From the NCBI RefSeq assembly GCF_007988945.1, contig NZ_BJVC01000002.1, positions 248,001 to 312,000 of the forward strand: 64,000 nt of DNA. Reading direction: 5' to 3'. The notes beneath the pieces were generated by a model, which made no database searches, was not told where the DNA came from, and was given only the letters and a program-made list of their open reading frames with translations. The translations under genes were made by a program, and so were the position numbers. Source of the DNA: Swaminathania salitolerans. Lineage in GTDB: Bacteria; Pseudomonadota; Alphaproteobacteria; Acetobacterales; Acetobacteraceae. Below are positions 55,509 to 64,000 of the stretch, piece after piece. How positions within the stretch are numbered: the stretch's first letter is position 1; each line of letters opens with the position of its first letter.

Positions 55509-57070
55509 CCTCCATCACGACCACACCAGGGACCAACAGATATTACGTCACGACTCCCATCTATTACGTGAATGGCGCACCGCATATCGGTCACGCATAT
55601 ACGTCCGTTGCAGCCGACGTTCTGGCCCGCTTCAACCGCCTCGACGGAAAGGATGTGTTCTTCCTGACCGGCACGGACGAGCACGGCCAGAAGGTCGAGC
55701 AGGCCGCGCAGAATGCCGGTGTGGAAACGCAGGCCTTCACCGACGGGATTGCGTCCGATTTCCGCGACATGGCCGATGCCATGGACATTTCCTATGACGA
55801 TTTCATCCGGACCACGGAGCCGAGACACAAGAAGGCCGCCCAGGCGCTCTGGGAGGCGGTATCGGCGAACGGCCATATCTATCTCGGCGCCTATGAGGGG
55901 TGGTACGCGCTGCGCGACGAGTGTTTCTACTCGGAAGACGAACTGACGACCCGTCCCGACGGCAGCCGCATCGCGCCGAGCGGCGCCCCTGTGGAATGGG
56001 TGCGCGAACCGTCCTATTTCTTCCGTCTCTCCGCTTTTCAGGATCGGCTCCTCGCGCTTTACGAGCAGCATCCCGAGTTCCTCGGGCCGTCGGGACGCAG
56101 GAACGAGATCGTGAGCTTCGTGCGACAGGGCCTCAAGGATCTGTCGATCAGCCGCACGAGCTTCAGATGGGGCATTCCCGTCCCGAACGATCCGGACCAT
56201 GTGATGTATGTGTGGTTCGACGCGCTGACCAATTATCTCTCGGCACTCGGCTATCCCGATCCCGGGGCCGAACGCATGGCCTTCTGGCCCGCCTCGGCGC
56301 ATATCGTCGGCAAGGATATCATCCGTTTTCATGCCGTGTTCTGGCCCGCCTTTCTCATGGCGGCCGGAATCGCGCTTCCCGAGGCGGTCTATGCCAATGG
56401 CTGGTGGACCATCGAGGGAGAAAAGATGAGCAAGTCGGTCGGCAACGTCGTGGATCCCCGCGATCTCGTCGCGACATACGGTCTGGACCCGGTGCGGTTC
56501 TTCCTTCTGCGCGAGGTGCCGTTCGGCGGTGACTCCGATCTGAACCGGCGCTCGCTCGTCAACCGGCTCAATGTCGAGCTGGCCAACGATCTCGGCAATC
56601 TCGCCCAGCGTACGCTGAGCCTGATCGCGCGGAACTGCGAGGGCATTCTTCCCGCCTTCGGCACGCTTTCCGACGATGACCGCGCGCTGCTTGCCGGTGC
56701 ATCGCTCCTGCCTGAGCTTCTTCGTGGACAGATGAAGCGTTTTGCCCTGACCGATGGTCTCGAGGAGGTGTGGAAGGTCATCCGGGCCTGCAATGCCTAT
56801 ATCGATCGTCAGGCTCCCTGGGCGCTGAAAAAAACCGATATCGTGCGTATGGCGAGCGTCCTGCGCGTTCTTCACGAGGCTTTGCGGCATATCGCGACGA
56901 CCCTTCAGCCTTTCATGCCCGGAACCATGGCGAAGCTACTCACCCAGCTCGGGGTCGCAGAGGAGAAACGCGACTTCGCAGCCCTGAGTGAAACGCTCGA
57001 GGAGGGAATCGTCCTGCCTGCACCTCAGGGCCTTTTCCCCCGGCATGTGCTTCCGGAAGATGCCTCGTGA
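55505..57070 (+). CDS. metG: Methionyl-tRNA synthetase
   Basis: The 521-residue class I synthetase charges tRNA-Met. The HIGH motif is at 27-30 (NGAPHIGHAYT) and KMSKS at about 307-311. The connective insert GWYALRDECFYSEDEL has lost the cysteines of zinc-binding relatives. It lacks the C-terminal tRNA-binding domain of the long E. coli form, so it is the short type. It is joined by overlaps to holB before and tatD after. Confidence 0.97.
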   Translation: MTSITTTPGTNRYYVTTPIYYVNGAPHIGHAYTSVAADVLARFNRLDGKDVFFLTGTDEHGQKVEQAAQNAGVETQAFTDGIASDFRDMADAMDISYDDFIRTTEPRHKKAAQALWEAVSANGHIYLGAYEGWYALRDECFYSEDELTTRPDGSRIAPSGAPVEWVREPSYFFRLSAFQDRLLALYEQHPEFLGPSGRRNEIVSFVRQGLKDLSISRTSFRWGIPVPNDPDHVMYVWFDALTNYLSALGYPDPGAERMAFWPASAHIVGKDIIRFHAVFWPAFLMAAGIALPEAVYANGWWTIEGEKMSKSVGNVVDPRDLVATYGLDPVRFFLLREVPFGGDSDLNRRSLVNRLNVELANDLGNLAQRTLSLIARNCEGILPAFGTLSDDDRALLAGASLLPELLRGQMKRFALTDGLEEVWKVIRACNAYIDRQAPWALKKTDIVRMASVLRVLHEALRHIATTLQPFMPGTMAKLLTQLGVAEEKRDFAALSETLEEGIVLPAPQGLFPRHVLPEDAS

Positions 57071-57849
57071 CAGGTCTGATCGACTCCCATTGCCATCTCG
57101 ACCGTCTGGACGATGTGCCCGCCGCCCTTGCCATGGCCCGCGAGAGCGGGGTGAGCGGCATGACGACGATCGGCACGCGTCTGTCCCATGCACAAAAGCA
57201 GATCGACCTGACCGCTTTCGATCGTCCCGAGCTGCGCATCTGGTGCACGATCGGCACCCATCCGGACCATGTCGGAGAAGAGGCCCCGCCGCGTCTGGAC
57301 GAGATCATGACGCTGTGCGCGCCCGATTGCGTGATAGGCATCGGGGAATCCGGGCTCGATTATCTTCACGGCGGCGTGCCTGTCCGCGCGGCCCAGGCAG
57401 ACAGCTTCCGTGTTCATATCGCCGCGGCGCGCGAGACGGGTTTGCCTCTGGTGATCCATGCGCGCGAAGCCGATGACGACGTGGCCGCCATCCTGCGCGA
57501 CGAGCACGAAAAAGGGGCCTTTCCCTTCCTGCTGCATTGTTTCGCATCCGGCATGGCGCTCGCCCGCACTGCGGTCGAGCTTGGCGGTTACATCAGCTTC
57601 TCGGGGCTTCTGACCTTTCCGAAATGCGAGACGATCAGGGAAGTGGCGCGTGCCATGCCGCAGGAGCGCATCCTGGTCGAGACCGATAGCCCGTTTCTCG
57701 CCCCCGTACCCAGGCGCGGCAAGCCCAACACGCCGGGCTATGTCATCCATACCGCGGCCCGTCTCGCACAGGAGCGGGGCATGTCGGCAGAGGAAATCGC
57801 CGCGCTGACGACAGGCAATTTCCGGCGTCTCTTCCGGCGCGCTGCATGA
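57067..57849 (+). CDS. TatD-family metal-dependent hydrolase
   Basis: The 260-residue TIM-barrel hydrolase has IDSHCHLDRL (first metal His pair), GIGESGLDYLH (Glu), PLVIHAREADDD and ETDSPFLAPVP (last Asp), the full TatD metal set. The family has 3'-5' exonuclease or deoxyribonuclease activity; this copy is of the YcfH type usual after metG. The start is GTG 57067 inside the metG stop (GTGA). Confidence 0.94.
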   Translation: MTGLIDSHCHLDRLDDVPAALAMARESGVSGMTTIGTRLSHAQKQIDLTAFDRPELRIWCTIGTHPDHVGEEAPPRLDEIMTLCAPDCVIGIGESGLDYLHGGVPVRAAQADSFRVHIAAARETGLPLVIHAREADDDVAAILRDEHEKGAFPFLLHCFASGMALARTAVELGGYISFSGLLTFPKCETIREVARAMPQERILVETDSPFLAPVPRRGKPNTPGYVIHTAARLAQERGMSAEEIAALTTGNFRRLFRRAA

Positions 57850-58631
57850 AGGTCACGATTCTGGGCTGTGGCGGCTCCGGCGGCGTTCCCATGGTCGGGG
57901 GAGATCATGGCGAGGGGATCTGGGGCGTCTGCGATCCGGCCAATCCGCGCAATGCGCGTACGCGCTCTTCCATCGTCATCGAATCCCGGGAAGGAAAGCG
58001 GCTTCTCGTGGACTCGGGTCCGGATCTGCGGGCACAGCTGCTTCGCGAGCATATCGGGGTCGTCGATGGTGTGATCTACACCCATGAACATGCCGATCAT
58101 GTCGGGGGGCTGGACGAGCTGCGCGCGATCAACCGCATGCTCGGCGCGCCGCTTCCGCTCTATGCCACGGAAGCCGTCATGCGCGAGCTAGAGGCGCGCT
58201 ACGCCTATGCGTTCCGCCCCTGGAGCGGATCGGGCTTTTTCCGCCCCGTCCCGGATCCGCATATCGTCGGCATGACCGATCGTCTGGATATTTGCGGCCT
58301 CGATCTCCAGCTCTTCCCGCAGCGTCACAATCGCATCCCGACGCTCGGGCTGCGCTGCGGTGATTTCGCCTATTCGACGGATGTCGAGCATCTGGAAGAA
58401 GAGTCTCTCCTGGCACTCGAAGGGGTGAAGACCTGGATCGTCGGCTGTTTCCAGTACGAACCCCATATCGCCCATGCCTGGGTCGATCTGGTGATCGCAT
58501 GGTGTGAACGCTTGCGGCCCGAGCGCACCATCCTGACTCATATGGGGCCTGGCCTGGACTACGAAACCCTGAAAAACGCCCTGCCGCCGGGAATCGAGCC
58601 CGGTTTCGACGGCATGAGCTTCACGGTCTGA
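57846..58631 (+). CDS. MBL-fold metallohydrolase (PhnP-like)
   Basis: The 261-residue protein has the metallo-beta-lactamase HxHxDH motif (His80, His82, Asp84, His85 in THEHADHVGG) and starts with MKVTILGCGGSGGVPMVGGD, typical of PhnP-like phosphodiesterases. YSTDVEHLEEES contains the bridging Asp. It is the usual partner after metG-tatD in Alphaproteobacteria. The natural substrate is unknown; cyclic phosphodiesters are likely. It overlaps tatD by 4 bases. Confidence 0.9.
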   Translation: MKVTILGCGGSGGVPMVGGDHGEGIWGVCDPANPRNARTRSSIVIESREGKRLLVDSGPDLRAQLLREHIGVVDGVIYTHEHADHVGGLDELRAINRMLGAPLPLYATEAVMRELEARYAYAFRPWSGSGFFRPVPDPHIVGMTDRLDICGLDLQLFPQRHNRIPTLGLRCGDFAYSTDVEHLEEESLLALEGVKTWIVGCFQYEPHIAHAWVDLVIAWCERLRPERTILTHMGPGLDYETLKNALPPGIEPGFDGMSFTV

Positions 58632-58975
58632 TTCCACGTTCGCAATCTGCCACCCGGATCTGCTTCCCCCGGATCGAGACCGGGACTCCGGGATCCGTTT
58701 TCTGGAACCGGCAGACGATTTTTTTGTTGAAGCGCGCTCGGGCTACGCGATAGCGTGAGCATTCCGGGTCGGTCCGGTGCTGTTTCATCCCGCCTCAAAT
58801 CCCTGAAAATCCGGAATAACCGGAACGTTCAATCGTCTGTCGAAGAATGCGCTTCTTCGCGGCTTTCGTCGTCCTCTGTCGCCTGACTTCCCGACTCAAC
58901 GCCTGCATGTCTCCCGGAGGGTTCGACCGCTTCGCCCCCGAACCAGTGGCAGGTTTTCATCGGAGCATAAGAGTC
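58632..58975. other. Gap with a weak hairpin between the metG and prkA operons
   Basis: No gene is supported here, although the prkA frame is open upstream. CGGATC (58670-58675) and GATCCG (58692-58697) can pair around a C/G-rich loop and are followed by TTTTCTGG, a possible terminator of the metG run. The promoter of the prkA operon must lie between there and 58975; no clear box pair was found. Confidence 0.45.
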
Positions 58976-60922
58976 ATGAGTTCATCCTCGGACGTTTTCA
59001 CGCTTGCTTCCTCCTTTCGCGAGGAGCGCCGCGAAACAGAGATGTCTCTGGCCGCCTATCTGTCGCTCTGCCGTGAAGATCCGAGCTGCTATGCGAGCGC
59101 TGCCGAACGGATGCTCAGGGCGATCGGAGAGCCGGTCATGCTGGATTCGGCGCGCGACCCGCGGTTGAGCCGCATCTTCATGAATCGCACCGTCCGCACC
59201 TATCCGGCCTTTGCCGATTTCTACGGTATGGAAGATGCGGTCGAACAGATCGTCGGGTTCTTCCGTCATGCCGCGCAGGGTCTGGAGGAACGCAAGCAGA
59301 TCCTCTATCTGCTCGGCCCGGTCGGCGGTGGAAAATCCTCGCTCGGCGAGCGCCTGAAATCGCTGATGGAACGCCAGCCGATCTATGTGCTCAAGGCGGG
59401 AAAGCAGATCAGCCCCGTCTTCGAAAGCCCGCTCGGGCTGTTCGATCCCGAGCGTTACGGGGATACGCTCGAGGCCCAGTACGCTATTCCCCGTCGCGTG
59501 CTTTCGGGCATAGCCAGCCCGTGGGCGCTCAAGCGGCTGGAGGATTTCGATGGAGATATCTCGCGCTTTTCGGTCGTGCGCCTCAATCCCTCCAGACTGC
59601 GTCAGATCGCGATTGCCAAGACGGAACCGGGAGACGACAATAATCAGGACGTCTCGGCGCTGGTGGGCAAGGTCGATATCCGCCAGCTCGAGAATTTCAG
59701 CCAGAACGATCCGGACGCCTACAGCTTCTCCGGCGGGCTCAATCGCGCTAATCAGGGCATTCTCGAATTCGTCGAGATGTTCAAGGCCCCGATCAAGATG
59801 CTTCATCCGCTCCTGACGGCCACGCAGGAGGGGAATTACGTCGGAACGGAGAATATCGGTGCGATTCCGTTCACGGGTGTCATCCTCGCCCATTCGAACG
59901 AGGCGGAGTGGCAGTCATTCCGCAACAACAGGACCAACGAGGCCTTTCTCGACCGGGTCTGCGTCATCAAGGTGCCCTATTGCCTGCGCGTGACCGAGGA
60001 ATCGCGTATCTACGAAAAACTCATCCGCTCCTCGGCGCTCGGAGATGCACCCTGCGCGCCGCATACGCTCGAGATGCTTGCGCAATTCGCTGTCCTGTCG
60101 CGCCTGAAACCTCATCCGAACTCGACCCAATACGCCAAGATGCGGGTCTATGACGGCGAGAACATACGCGAGACGGATCCGAAGGCGCGCGCCATGCAGG
60201 AATACAAGGACAATGCGGGCGTCGATGAAGGCATGGAGGGCATTTCGACACGCTTTGCCTACAAGGTTCTCTCGGCCACGTTCAATCACGATCCGTCAGA
60301 GATTTCAGCCGACCCTGTGCATCTCATGTATGTGCTCGAGCAGGCGATAAGACGCGAGCAGTTTCCCGCCGAAACGGAAGCCGCCTATCTGGCGTCGCTG
60401 AAATCCGATCTTGCGCGGCGCTATGCCGAGTTTCTGGGCAACGAGATCCAGAAAGCCTATCTGGAAAGCTACAATGATTACGGACAGAACCTGTTCGACC
60501 GGTATCTCGACTATGCGGATGCCTGGATAGAAGACCAGGATTTCAAGGACCCGGATACCGGGCAGCTCATGAACCGCGATCTTCTCAATGCCGAGCTGAG
60601 CAAGACGGAAAAGGCCGCGGGAATCGCAAACCCGAAGGATTTCCGCAACGAGGTGGTAAAATTCTCGCTCCGGTCGCGCGCGAATAACGGTGGGCGCAAT
60701 CCCTCCTGGACGAGCTACGAGAAAATTCGCGACGTGATCGAAAAGCGCATGTTCAGCCAGGTGGAAGATCTTCTTCCCGTCATCAGCTTCGGTTCGAAGA
60801 AAGACAGCACGAGCGAGCGCAAGCACGACGAATTCGTAAGCCGTATGGCCGCACGCGGCTATACGGAGCGTCAGGTGAGACGTCTGGTCGAATGGTATAT
60901 GCGCGTCAAGCAGTCGGCCTGA
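58976..60922 (+). CDS. prkA: PrkA-family serine protein kinase (YeaG)
   Basis: The 648-residue protein matches E. coli YeaG in length and order: an N-terminal AAA-type domain with Walker A LLGPVGGGKSSLGERL (about 115-130) and a C-terminal kinase-like part. The blocks ENFSQNDPDAYSFSGGLNRA and TQEGNYVGTENIGAIPFTG are family-specific. YeaG acts in stationary-phase and nitrogen-starvation responses. ATG 58976 matches the family start; the frame is open further upstream to 58847. It heads a three-gene operon with yeaH and spoVR. Confidence 0.95.
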   Translation: MSSSSDVFTLASSFREERRETEMSLAAYLSLCREDPSCYASAAERMLRAIGEPVMLDSARDPRLSRIFMNRTVRTYPAFADFYGMEDAVEQIVGFFRHAAQGLEERKQILYLLGPVGGGKSSLGERLKSLMERQPIYVLKAGKQISPVFESPLGLFDPERYGDTLEAQYAIPRRVLSGIASPWALKRLEDFDGDISRFSVVRLNPSRLRQIAIAKTEPGDDNNQDVSALVGKVDIRQLENFSQNDPDAYSFSGGLNRANQGILEFVEMFKAPIKMLHPLLTATQEGNYVGTENIGAIPFTGVILAHSNEAEWQSFRNNRTNEAFLDRVCVIKVPYCLRVTEESRIYEKLIRSSALGDAPCAPHTLEMLAQFAVLSRLKPHPNSTQYAKMRVYDGENIRETDPKARAMQEYKDNAGVDEGMEGISTRFAYKVLSATFNHDPSEISADPVHLMYVLEQAIRREQFPAETEAAYLASLKSDLARRYAEFLGNEIQKAYLESYNDYGQNLFDRYLDYADAWIEDQDFKDPDTGQLMNRDLLNAELSKTEKAAGIANPKDFRNEVVKFSLRSRANNGGRNPSWTSYEKIRDVIEKRMFSQVEDLLPVISFGSKKDSTSERKHDEFVSRMAARGYTERQVRRLVEWYMRVKQSA

Positions 60923-60943
60923 CCGCTGATAACGGAGCGTTTC

Positions 60944-62254
60944 ATGGAACTCATAGACAGACGCCCCAATCCTCACGGCAAGAATACCGAAAACCGCCAG
61001 CGCGTCCTGACCCGCGCGCGTCAGGCCATACAGGATGCGGTGAGGAACGCCGCGGCTCAGGGTCGCATTCGCGAGATCGGCAAGGACAGCGCGGTATCCA
61101 TTCCCGCCGACGTGCTGCACGAACCGAGCTTCCACCGTCAGATCACGGCCGGGCGCCGTCATTTCGTGCTGCCCGGCAACAGGGAGTTCGTGAAGGGGGA
61201 CAGGCTGCGCAGACCGCCGGGCGGGGCCGGGGAGGGAAGCGGGGAGGGAAACTCGGCCAGCGAGGAGGGGGGCGGTCAGGATTCCTACCGCTTCGTCCTC
61301 TCGAGGGATGAGTTTCTGGATCTGTTTTTCGACGATCTTGAGCTGCCGGACCTCGTCAAGAGGGAGATCGCTGCGACCACCTCCCGCGCGACCAGCCGTG
61401 CAGGCCTGACGAGCGACGGATCACCGTCCCAGATCGATCTGGGACGAACGATGCGCCGCTCGATGGGACGGCGTATCGGTCTGAAAAGACCCAAACCGGC
61501 CGAACTGATCGCGATCGAGGAAGAAATCGACGGGCTGGAAGCCTGCCGCCCCTTGTCGGACCGGCAGTTTCTCAGGCTGCAAACACTGCGTGAGGCACGC
61601 GATCATCTCCGGCAGAGACTGGCTCGCATCCCCTGGGTCGATCCGGTTGATCTCCGGTTTCGCCGGTTCACCCCGGTTCCGAAACCCACGACCCAGGCCG
61701 TCATTTTCTGCGTCATGGATGTCTCGGGTTCGATGACCGAGAAGATGAAGGAGCTCGGAAAACAGTTTTTCCTTCTGCTGCACGTCTTCCTTGAGAAACG
61801 ATACGAGAAGCTGGAAATCGTTTTCATCCGCCATGCCGAGACGGCGGAAGAGGTCGATGAGGACAAGTTCTTCACGGATACGCGAACCGGTGGGACCGTC
61901 GTTTCGACCGCGCTGGAGCTGATGCACGGCATACAGGCCGAGCGCTTTCCTGCGGATCGATGGAATATCTATGTCGCGCAGATCTCGGACGGCGACAATA
62001 TCGCGTCGGACATGACCCGCGTCAACCGGCTCATGGTCGAGCAGATCCTGCCAGTCGTACAGTATTTCGCCTATGTCGAGGTCAGTATCGGCGGGTCTGT
62101 CCTGCGGGGAGAAACGGATCTGTGGAAAGGATATAAATCCCTCGCCGACGCAACACCGCATCTGGCCATGCGCCGCATCGAGGATCGTCGCGAGATTTTC
62201 CCGGTTTTCAGAGAGCTGTTCGCCAGAAAGGCGCAGGAACGGGCAGGGGGGTGA
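60944..62254 (+). CDS. yeaH: YeaH/YhbH family protein (DUF444)
   Basis: The 436-residue protein has the DUF444 N-terminus (IDRRPNPHGKNTENRQRVLT), a Gly/Glu-rich linker (about 90-110) and a von Willebrand-A-like domain with VIFCVMDVSGSMTEKMKEL, a MIDAS-type metal site. It is the constant partner of YeaG and may be its substrate or adaptor. It begins 21 bases after prkA and overlaps the spoVR-like gene by 4 bases. Confidence 0.94.
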   Translation: MELIDRRPNPHGKNTENRQRVLTRARQAIQDAVRNAAAQGRIREIGKDSAVSIPADVLHEPSFHRQITAGRRHFVLPGNREFVKGDRLRRPPGGAGEGSGEGNSASEEGGGQDSYRFVLSRDEFLDLFFDDLELPDLVKREIAATTSRATSRAGLTSDGSPSQIDLGRTMRRSMGRRIGLKRPKPAELIAIEEEIDGLEACRPLSDRQFLRLQTLREARDHLRQRLARIPWVDPVDLRFRRFTPVPKPTTQAVIFCVMDVSGSMTEKMKELGKQFFLLLHVFLEKRYEKLEIVFIRHAETAEEVDEDKFFTDTRTGGTVVSTALELMHGIQAERFPADRWNIYVAQISDGDNIASDMTRVNRLMVEQILPVVQYFAYVEVSIGGSVLRGETDLWKGYKSLADATPHLAMRRIEDRREIFPVFRELFARKAQERAGG

Positions 62255-63759
62255 CCATGCTCTATACAGGAACCGACTGGACATTTGCCACGCTGCGCGA
62301 TTGCTATGGAGAAATCGACCGCATTGCGAGCGAAGAGCTGCGCCTCGACACCTATCCCAACCGGATCGAGCTGATCACCTCCGAGCAGATGCTCGACGTC
62401 TATACATCGCATGGCATGCCGATCAGTTATCCGCACTGGTCTGCGGGCAAGCGCTTCGTCTCGCATGAAAATGCCTACAGGAAGGGCCTCATGGGGCTCG
62501 CCTATGAGGTCGTCATCAATTCCAGCCCCTGCATCAGCTATCTGATGGAGGAAAATACGGCAACGATGCAGGCCCTGGTCATCGCCCATGCGGCATTCGG
62601 TCATAATCATTTCTTCAAGAACAACAGGCTGTTCAGGGAGTGGACGGACGCGACCCAGATTCTCGACTATCTGGAATTCGCGCGGGGTTATGTGGCGCGC
62701 TGCGAGGAGAGATACGGGGTCAGGGCGGTGGAGCGTGTTCTGGATGCCGCCCATGCCCTGCAGAACCAGGGGGTGGATCGCCATACGGGCAGCAAGCGGC
62801 TCGATCTGCGTCAGGAGCAGGAACGCGCGCGAGAGAGGCGCGCCTATGAGGACGAGCAGTTCAACGATCTCTGGCGAACCCTGCCTGACGAGAAGACAGC
62901 CGATCTGCGCAAGGGTGAGGATGCCGATCCATCGACGGGGCAGGGGCTGCCGGAGGAGAACATCCTCTATTTCCTAGAAAAAAACGCGCCGAGGCTGGCG
63001 AACTGGGAGCGGGAAATCATCAGGATCGTTCGTCTCATCGCCCAGTATTTCTATCCCCAGCCTCAGGCAAAACTCATGAACGAAGGCTGCGCGACCTGGG
63101 TCCACAACCGCATCATGCATCGCCTGCATGAGAAGGGCCTCATCGACGACGCCGCCATCATGGAGACGATCCATTCGACGACGAACGTGATCACCCAACG
63201 CGGCTTCGAGGAAGGGGGAGGGCCGAATTTCAATCCCTATGCGCTCGGTTTCGCAATGATGACCGATATCGCGCGCGTCTGCACCGAGCCGACAGAGGAA
63301 GACCGGCTCTGGTTTCCGGGCCATGCCGGCAATGACGACCCGATCGGCACCTTGCATCACGCCTGGTCCGAGTATCGGGACGAAAGCTTCGTCCAGCAAT
63401 TCCTGTCCCCGAAAGTGATCCGGGATTTCAGGCTGTTCCGTATCGAGGACGATCTCTCACAGCCGTTCCTGCTCGTGGATGCCATTCATGACGAGCAGGG
63501 TTACCGCGAGATACGACGCAGCGTTTCCGCCTCCTACGATCCCGGGCTCCAGTCGGAAGAGATCGAGATCGTCGGTGTCGATCTTACCGGAGATCGCATA
63601 TTGCGGCTCGAGCACCGCACGCGGCCAGGGCAGCTTCTGCACCCGACCGATGCCCGCCTGACCCTCGACCATCTGAGCGCGCTTTGGGGGTATGGCGTCA
63701 TCATCAAGGAAGTCGATGCCTCGACCGGCGCGGAGCTGGGAAGTTACGCCAAGGCCTGA
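62251..63759 (+). CDS. SpoVR-family protein (YcgB)
   Basis: The 502-residue protein has the SpoVR pattern: DTYPNRIELITSEQMLDVY, GMPISYPHWSAGKRF, KLMNEGCATWVHNRIMHRL and NPYALGFAMMTDI. SpoVR acts in spore cortex formation in Bacillus, but in non-spore-formers it is a stress-linked partner of YeaG-YeaH. The start is GTG 62251 in the yeaH stop; ATG 62257 is two codons later. It completes the conserved trio. Confidence 0.94.
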   Translation: MTMLYTGTDWTFATLRDCYGEIDRIASEELRLDTYPNRIELITSEQMLDVYTSHGMPISYPHWSAGKRFVSHENAYRKGLMGLAYEVVINSSPCISYLMEENTATMQALVIAHAAFGHNHFFKNNRLFREWTDATQILDYLEFARGYVARCEERYGVRAVERVLDAAHALQNQGVDRHTGSKRLDLRQEQERARERRAYEDEQFNDLWRTLPDEKTADLRKGEDADPSTGQGLPEENILYFLEKNAPRLANWEREIIRIVRLIAQYFYPQPQAKLMNEGCATWVHNRIMHRLHEKGLIDDAAIMETIHSTTNVITQRGFEEGGGPNFNPYALGFAMMTDIARVCTEPTEEDRLWFPGHAGNDDPIGTLHHAWSEYRDESFVQQFLSPKVIRDFRLFRIEDDLSQPFLLVDAIHDEQGYREIRRSVSASYDPGLQSEEIEIVGVDLTGDRILRLEHRTRPGQLLHPTDARLTLDHLSALWGYGVIIKEVDASTGAELGSYAKA

Positions 63760-63831
63760 CAGACCCGTTTTCCGACGGCGATGTGGCGCGATGCGGTGGA
63801 TCGGCGGTTCCGGGATCGCGGGTCCGGAATT

Positions 63832-63893
63832 CCGGGCTCAGGATCCCGGGCTCACGATCACGGGGTCAGGATCACGGGCCAACGATCCGGACG
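63832..63893. repeat. Imperfect short tandem repeat, about 15-bp unit, four units
   Basis: Units such as CCGGGCTCAGGATC, CCGGGCTCACGATCAC, GGGGTCAGGATCAC and GGGCCAACGATC follow each other after the spoVR-like stop. They vary by one to four bases. It is non-coding and may be a transcription stop or a slippage product. Confidence 0.6.
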
Positions 63894-63914
63894 TCGCATC
63901 CGGATGATGCATGA

Positions 63915-64000
63915 CTAGAACCATGGCGCGGGTTTTCCGTAGCGAATGGTCCGGAACGTCGCGCCATCCATGCACGGATTGCAGCCGACCAGTGCCGCAG
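63915..64000 (-). CDS. Possible partial gene end at the window edge
   Basis: On the minus strand, one frame runs from the window edge to a TAG at 63915-63917 and reads ...CNPCMDGATFRTIRYGKPAPWF in the last 22 residues, which looks protein-like (Cys-x2-Cys, aromatic end). Only about 28 codons are visible, so this may be chance. No family can be named. Confidence 0.3.
   Translation of the reverse strand, partial: AALVGCNPCMDGATFRTIRYGKPAPWF

Overview
The window looks like chromosomal DNA of an acetic acid bacterium (Acetobacteraceae, Alphaproteobacteria). This is inferred from the high G+C content, the many GTG/TTG starts and ATGA/GTGA overlaps, the polyol/ketose genes, and the gene orders cvpA-purF and tmk-holB-metG-tatD-MBL hydrolase. 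No rRNA, tRNA or CRISPR array was seen. The genus cannot be fixed from sequence alone.

Layout. (1) 1-3.7 kb is a scarred accessory segment. It holds a decayed copy of an SDR gene end, an internally deleted IS3-type remnant, an AT-rich acyltransferase gene, a broken IS630 element inserted in that gene's stop codon, and an intact SDR gene. (2) 3.9-14.5 kb is mostly housekeeping: a large MscS-type channel and pyrD on the minus strand, a small unknown protein, a TPP riboswitch with thiC, an SMR transporter, an unknown protein, cvpA, purF and an acetoin reductase-like SDR. (3) 14.5-27.5 kb carries two tripartite RND efflux systems. The first is a TetR-controlled drug-type pump (MFP, HAE1 permease, OMF, small periplasmic protein). 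The second is a Czc-type heavy-metal pump whose permease has a His-rich loop. (4) 27.6-31.2 kb has a zinc alcohol dehydrogenase and a TPR-glycosyltransferase. (5) 31.2-43.3 kb is a C4-polyol/ketose catabolic locus: two DeoR-type repressors, an FGGY kinase, EryB-like dehydrogenase, EryH-like and EryI-like isomerases, a three-part sugar ABC importer and a DhaK-DhaL fusion kinase. (6) 43.7-50.8 kb is mixed envelope functions: an APC permease with a disrupted start, uppP, an MlaD-like protein, an ATP-grasp/DedA pair, a LacI regulator and a repeat protein. (7) 50.8-58.6 kb is a tightly packed run: mltB, rlpA-like, D,D-carboxypeptidase, tmk, holB, metG, tatD and an MBL hydrolase. (8) 59-63.8 kb is the conserved stress set prkA (yeaG), yeaH and spoVR (ycgB).

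The most interesting system is the locus at 31.2-43.3 kb. It carries relatives of Brucella erythritol enzymes EryB, EryH and EryI, but no recognisable EryC epimerase. In its place stands a DhaK-DhaL kinase of the family that includes L-erythrulose kinase. Acetic acid bacteria oxidise erythritol to L-erythrulose in the periplasm. I infer that the cluster may import and phosphorylate this ketose to L-erythrulose 1-phosphate, then pass it through EryH and EryI to D-erythrose 4-phosphate, bypassing EryC. Shared TCATAT motifs and a CRP-like palindrome lie in its promoter regions.
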